From: Streptomonospora litoralis
Lineage (GTDB): Bacteria; Actinomycetota; Actinomycetes; Streptosporangiales; Streptosporangiaceae
Reading direction: 5' to 3'
NCBI RefSeq assembly: GCF_004323735.1
Contig: NZ_CP036455.1
Coordinates: 5,451,101-5,515,100, forward strand
Length of the DNA: 64,000 nt
The translations under genes were made by a program, and so were the position numbers. Each line of letters starts with the position of its first letter. The stretch's first letter is position 1. The notes beneath the pieces are model-generated. The model was not told where the DNA came from and made no database searches. It was given only the letters and a program-made list of their open reading frames with translations. Positions 62,772 to 64,000 of the stretch are shown one piece after another.

Positions 62772-63650
62772 TCAACCGCCTGTCGCCCGGTCGTCGCGGG
62801 CAGTGCGCCGGTCCGCCCGGTGCCCGTAGTGCCGACCGGAACCGCCGTCCCGCAGCAGCCAGAGGGTGTCGCGGCCGAAGGACCACACCAGCAACCCCAG
62901 AGCCGCAGCCACGGCCGCCGTGGCGACGGGAACGGGCAGCAGGGTCGACGCCGCGGCGGTCAGCGCGATCCCCTGCAGCGCGGCCACGAACCTGCGCGCG
63001 TCGGACGGGGGCAGCGGCGCGCGCAGCCGCGGAACGAAACGCCCCGCCGCAGCGAACACGTAGCGCATCGCCCCGATCGCCACCGCCCACCAGCCCAGCG
63101 CTGCGCCCACGTGCAGGCTGAGGACCAGGATGAGCAGCGCGTCGGCCTCCATGTCGAGCCGCGCGCCCAATTCCGAAGCCGTGCCGGTGCGACGCGCCAC
63201 CGCGCCGTCCACCGCATCCAGCACCAAGGCGAGTACCGCCAAGACCACCAGGATGCCGCTGGACACCGGCTCGCCGGCGGTCAGCCCCTCGGCCACCAGC
63301 GCAGCAACGGAGGCGATCAGCGCCGCGCGCGCCAGCGTCACCGCGTCAGCCGGCCGCACCGGGCTCTGCCCCCGGCGCCCCCGCGCAGCGGTGTAGGCCG
63401 TCCAGGTGCCCGCGACGCAGACCGCACCGGTCGTCCACCCCGCCGCGCCCAGTCCGGCGGCCGGAGTAAGGGCGGCGAGCAGGGCCAGCGCTCCCAGCGC
63501 GGCGGGCGTCTGTGCGTCCCGCAGCGCGGCGCGTGCCGCGGCGGCCGCAGGGGGCCGACTCACCGTGGTGCTCCCGCGGCAGCGCGAAGGGCGCACCGCA
63601 CCGAGGCCGTCCCGGTCCCCGCCGCCTCCGGTATCCCCCGCAGTCCCCAT
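62772..63650 (-). CDS. CDP-alcohol phosphatidyltransferase family enzyme
   Basis: The 292-residue membrane enzyme has the signature [23 protein letters not shown], fitting DG-x2-AR-x8-G-x3-D-x3-D, and about 6 membrane helices. The family transfers a phosphatidyl group from CDP-diacylglycerol, or a similar donor, to an alcohol in phospholipid synthesis. ATG 63650 follows GGGAG; GTG 63563, also behind GGGAG, is a good alternative, since the residues between look unstructured. It is divergent from a zinc-type dehydrogenase, an arrangement I recall from actinobacterial lipid or cofactor clusters. Confidence 0.85.
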   Translation of the reverse strand: MGTAGDTGGGGDRDGLGAVRPSRCRGSTTVSRPPAAAAARAALRDAQTPAALGALALLAALTPAAGLGAAGWTTGAVCVAGTWTAYTAARGRRGQSPVRPADAVTLARAALIASVAALVAEGLTAGEPVSSGILVVLAVLALVLDAVDGAVARRTGTASELGARLDMEADALLILVLSLHVGAALGWWAVAIGAMRYVFAAAGRFVPRLRAPLPPSDARRFVAALQGIALTAAASTLLPVPVATAAVAAALGLLVWSFGRDTLWLLRDGGSGRHYGHRADRRTARDDRATGG

Positions 63651-63754
63651 CAGCGCAGCTCCCGCTTCATCGCCGGGCCCCGCGCCGCCACCGGAGCGGG
63701 GCACCGCGCACCGGGTATCGTACCCCGCGTCGCCGACGCCACAGGAGAGGCAAC

Positions 63755-64000
63755 GTGCCCCGTTCCGCATCCGCCTTCTGGATCCGTGAGCCGGGCGCCG
63801 GCGAGATCCGGCCGGCCGAGCCGGCGGCACCCGGGCCCGACGACGTGCTGGTGCGCACCCGCTACTCCGCGGTCAGCCGCGGCACCGAGGCCCTGGTCTT
63901 CCGCGGCGGTGTGCCCGAGAGCCAGTCCGAGGTCATGCGGGCCCCCTTCCAGGAGGGCCGGTTCCCGGGGCCGGTGAAGTACGGCTACCTCAACGTCGGA
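63755..64000 (+). CDS. Zinc-type alcohol dehydrogenase, N-terminal part (runs off the window)
   Basis: The 82 residues visible open [20 protein letters not shown] (GTG start behind AGGAGAGG) and continue [40 protein letters not shown]. This is the N-terminal domain of medium-chain dehydrogenases related to the zinc-binding alcohol dehydrogenases; the SRGTE stretch is typical of a subgroup in biosynthetic clusters. The NAD(P)-binding part lies outside. Confidence 0.82.
   Translation, partial: MPRSASAFWIREPGAGEIRPAEPAAPGPDDVLVRTRYSAVSRGTEALVFRGGVPESQSEVMRAPFQEGRFPGPVKYGYLNVG

Overview
This is high-GC actinobacterial chromosome. The gene set points to the family Nocardiopsaceae (Streptomonospora, Nocardiopsis or Thermobifida type): start codons are often GTG or TTG, promoters have TAGRRT-like -10 elements, and there are secreted CBM2-linked GH48 and GH6 cellulases preceded by two perfect copies of the CelR operator TGGGAGCGCTCCCA. 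The genus is inferred from gene content and was not tested by a search. BCCT and PutP-type transporters would suit a salt-tolerant organism.

Layout. 0-4.2 kb: the end of a DUF2326-type gene, a secreted serine hydrolase with a membrane tail, and a NarL-type two-component pair. 4.3-9.3 kb: a FadR-type regulator, a cystathionine beta-lyase-like PLP enzyme and an NhaC-type antiporter, followed by decayed DNA. A 131-bp copy of the regulator's 3' end lies beyond the decayed DNA, so the module sits between direct repeats. 9.3-13.1 kb: a sulfotransferase behind an AT-rich island, small membrane proteins, and a divergent NTF2-like/TetR pair. 13.1-18.8 kb: the cellulase locus, GH48 then GH6, ended by a strong terminator. 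18.9-23 kb: a coupled flavohaemoglobin-like/DivIVA-like pair, a truncated haemoglobin and a DUF2625 protein. 23.3-28 kb: a membrane Ser/Thr kinase with a frameshifted tail, a BCCT transporter and an anti-sigma-type ATPase.

28.4-40.2 kb: two complex non-coding repeat loci lie in opposite orientations. They flank a segment with a glycolipid-binding-domain protein, PutP, a HAD phosphatase, a TPR-like protein, a NYN-domain protein with a Gly/Pro repeat tail, a sigma factor fused to its own zinc-binding anti-sigma and membrane segments, and a divergent degenerate GGDEF-like protein. 40.3-50.4 kb is mainly housekeeping: CutA, PyrE, class II aldolase, DUF3151, PurA-PurD-PurB and a MurA-type enzyme. 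50.5-55.5 kb: a cyclase-fold regulator, an HisC-type aminotransferase, a lipoprotein and an AAA ATPase whose leader carries a perfect LexA (SOS) box. 55.7-57.7 kb: a MauE-like redox membrane protein with a Cys-rich partner. 58-64 kb: a SigE-family sigma factor, tRNA-Ser(GCT), an endolysin-like amidase without a signal peptide, a TetR/MFS pair with a palindromic operator, a CDP-alcohol phosphatidyltransferase and the start of a zinc-type dehydrogenase.

The candidates most worth following as undescribed biology are the paired repeat loci (about 28.4-29.9 and 39.1-40.2 kb), the SOS-controlled ATPase, the self-tethered sigma factor and the MauE/Cys-rich pair.
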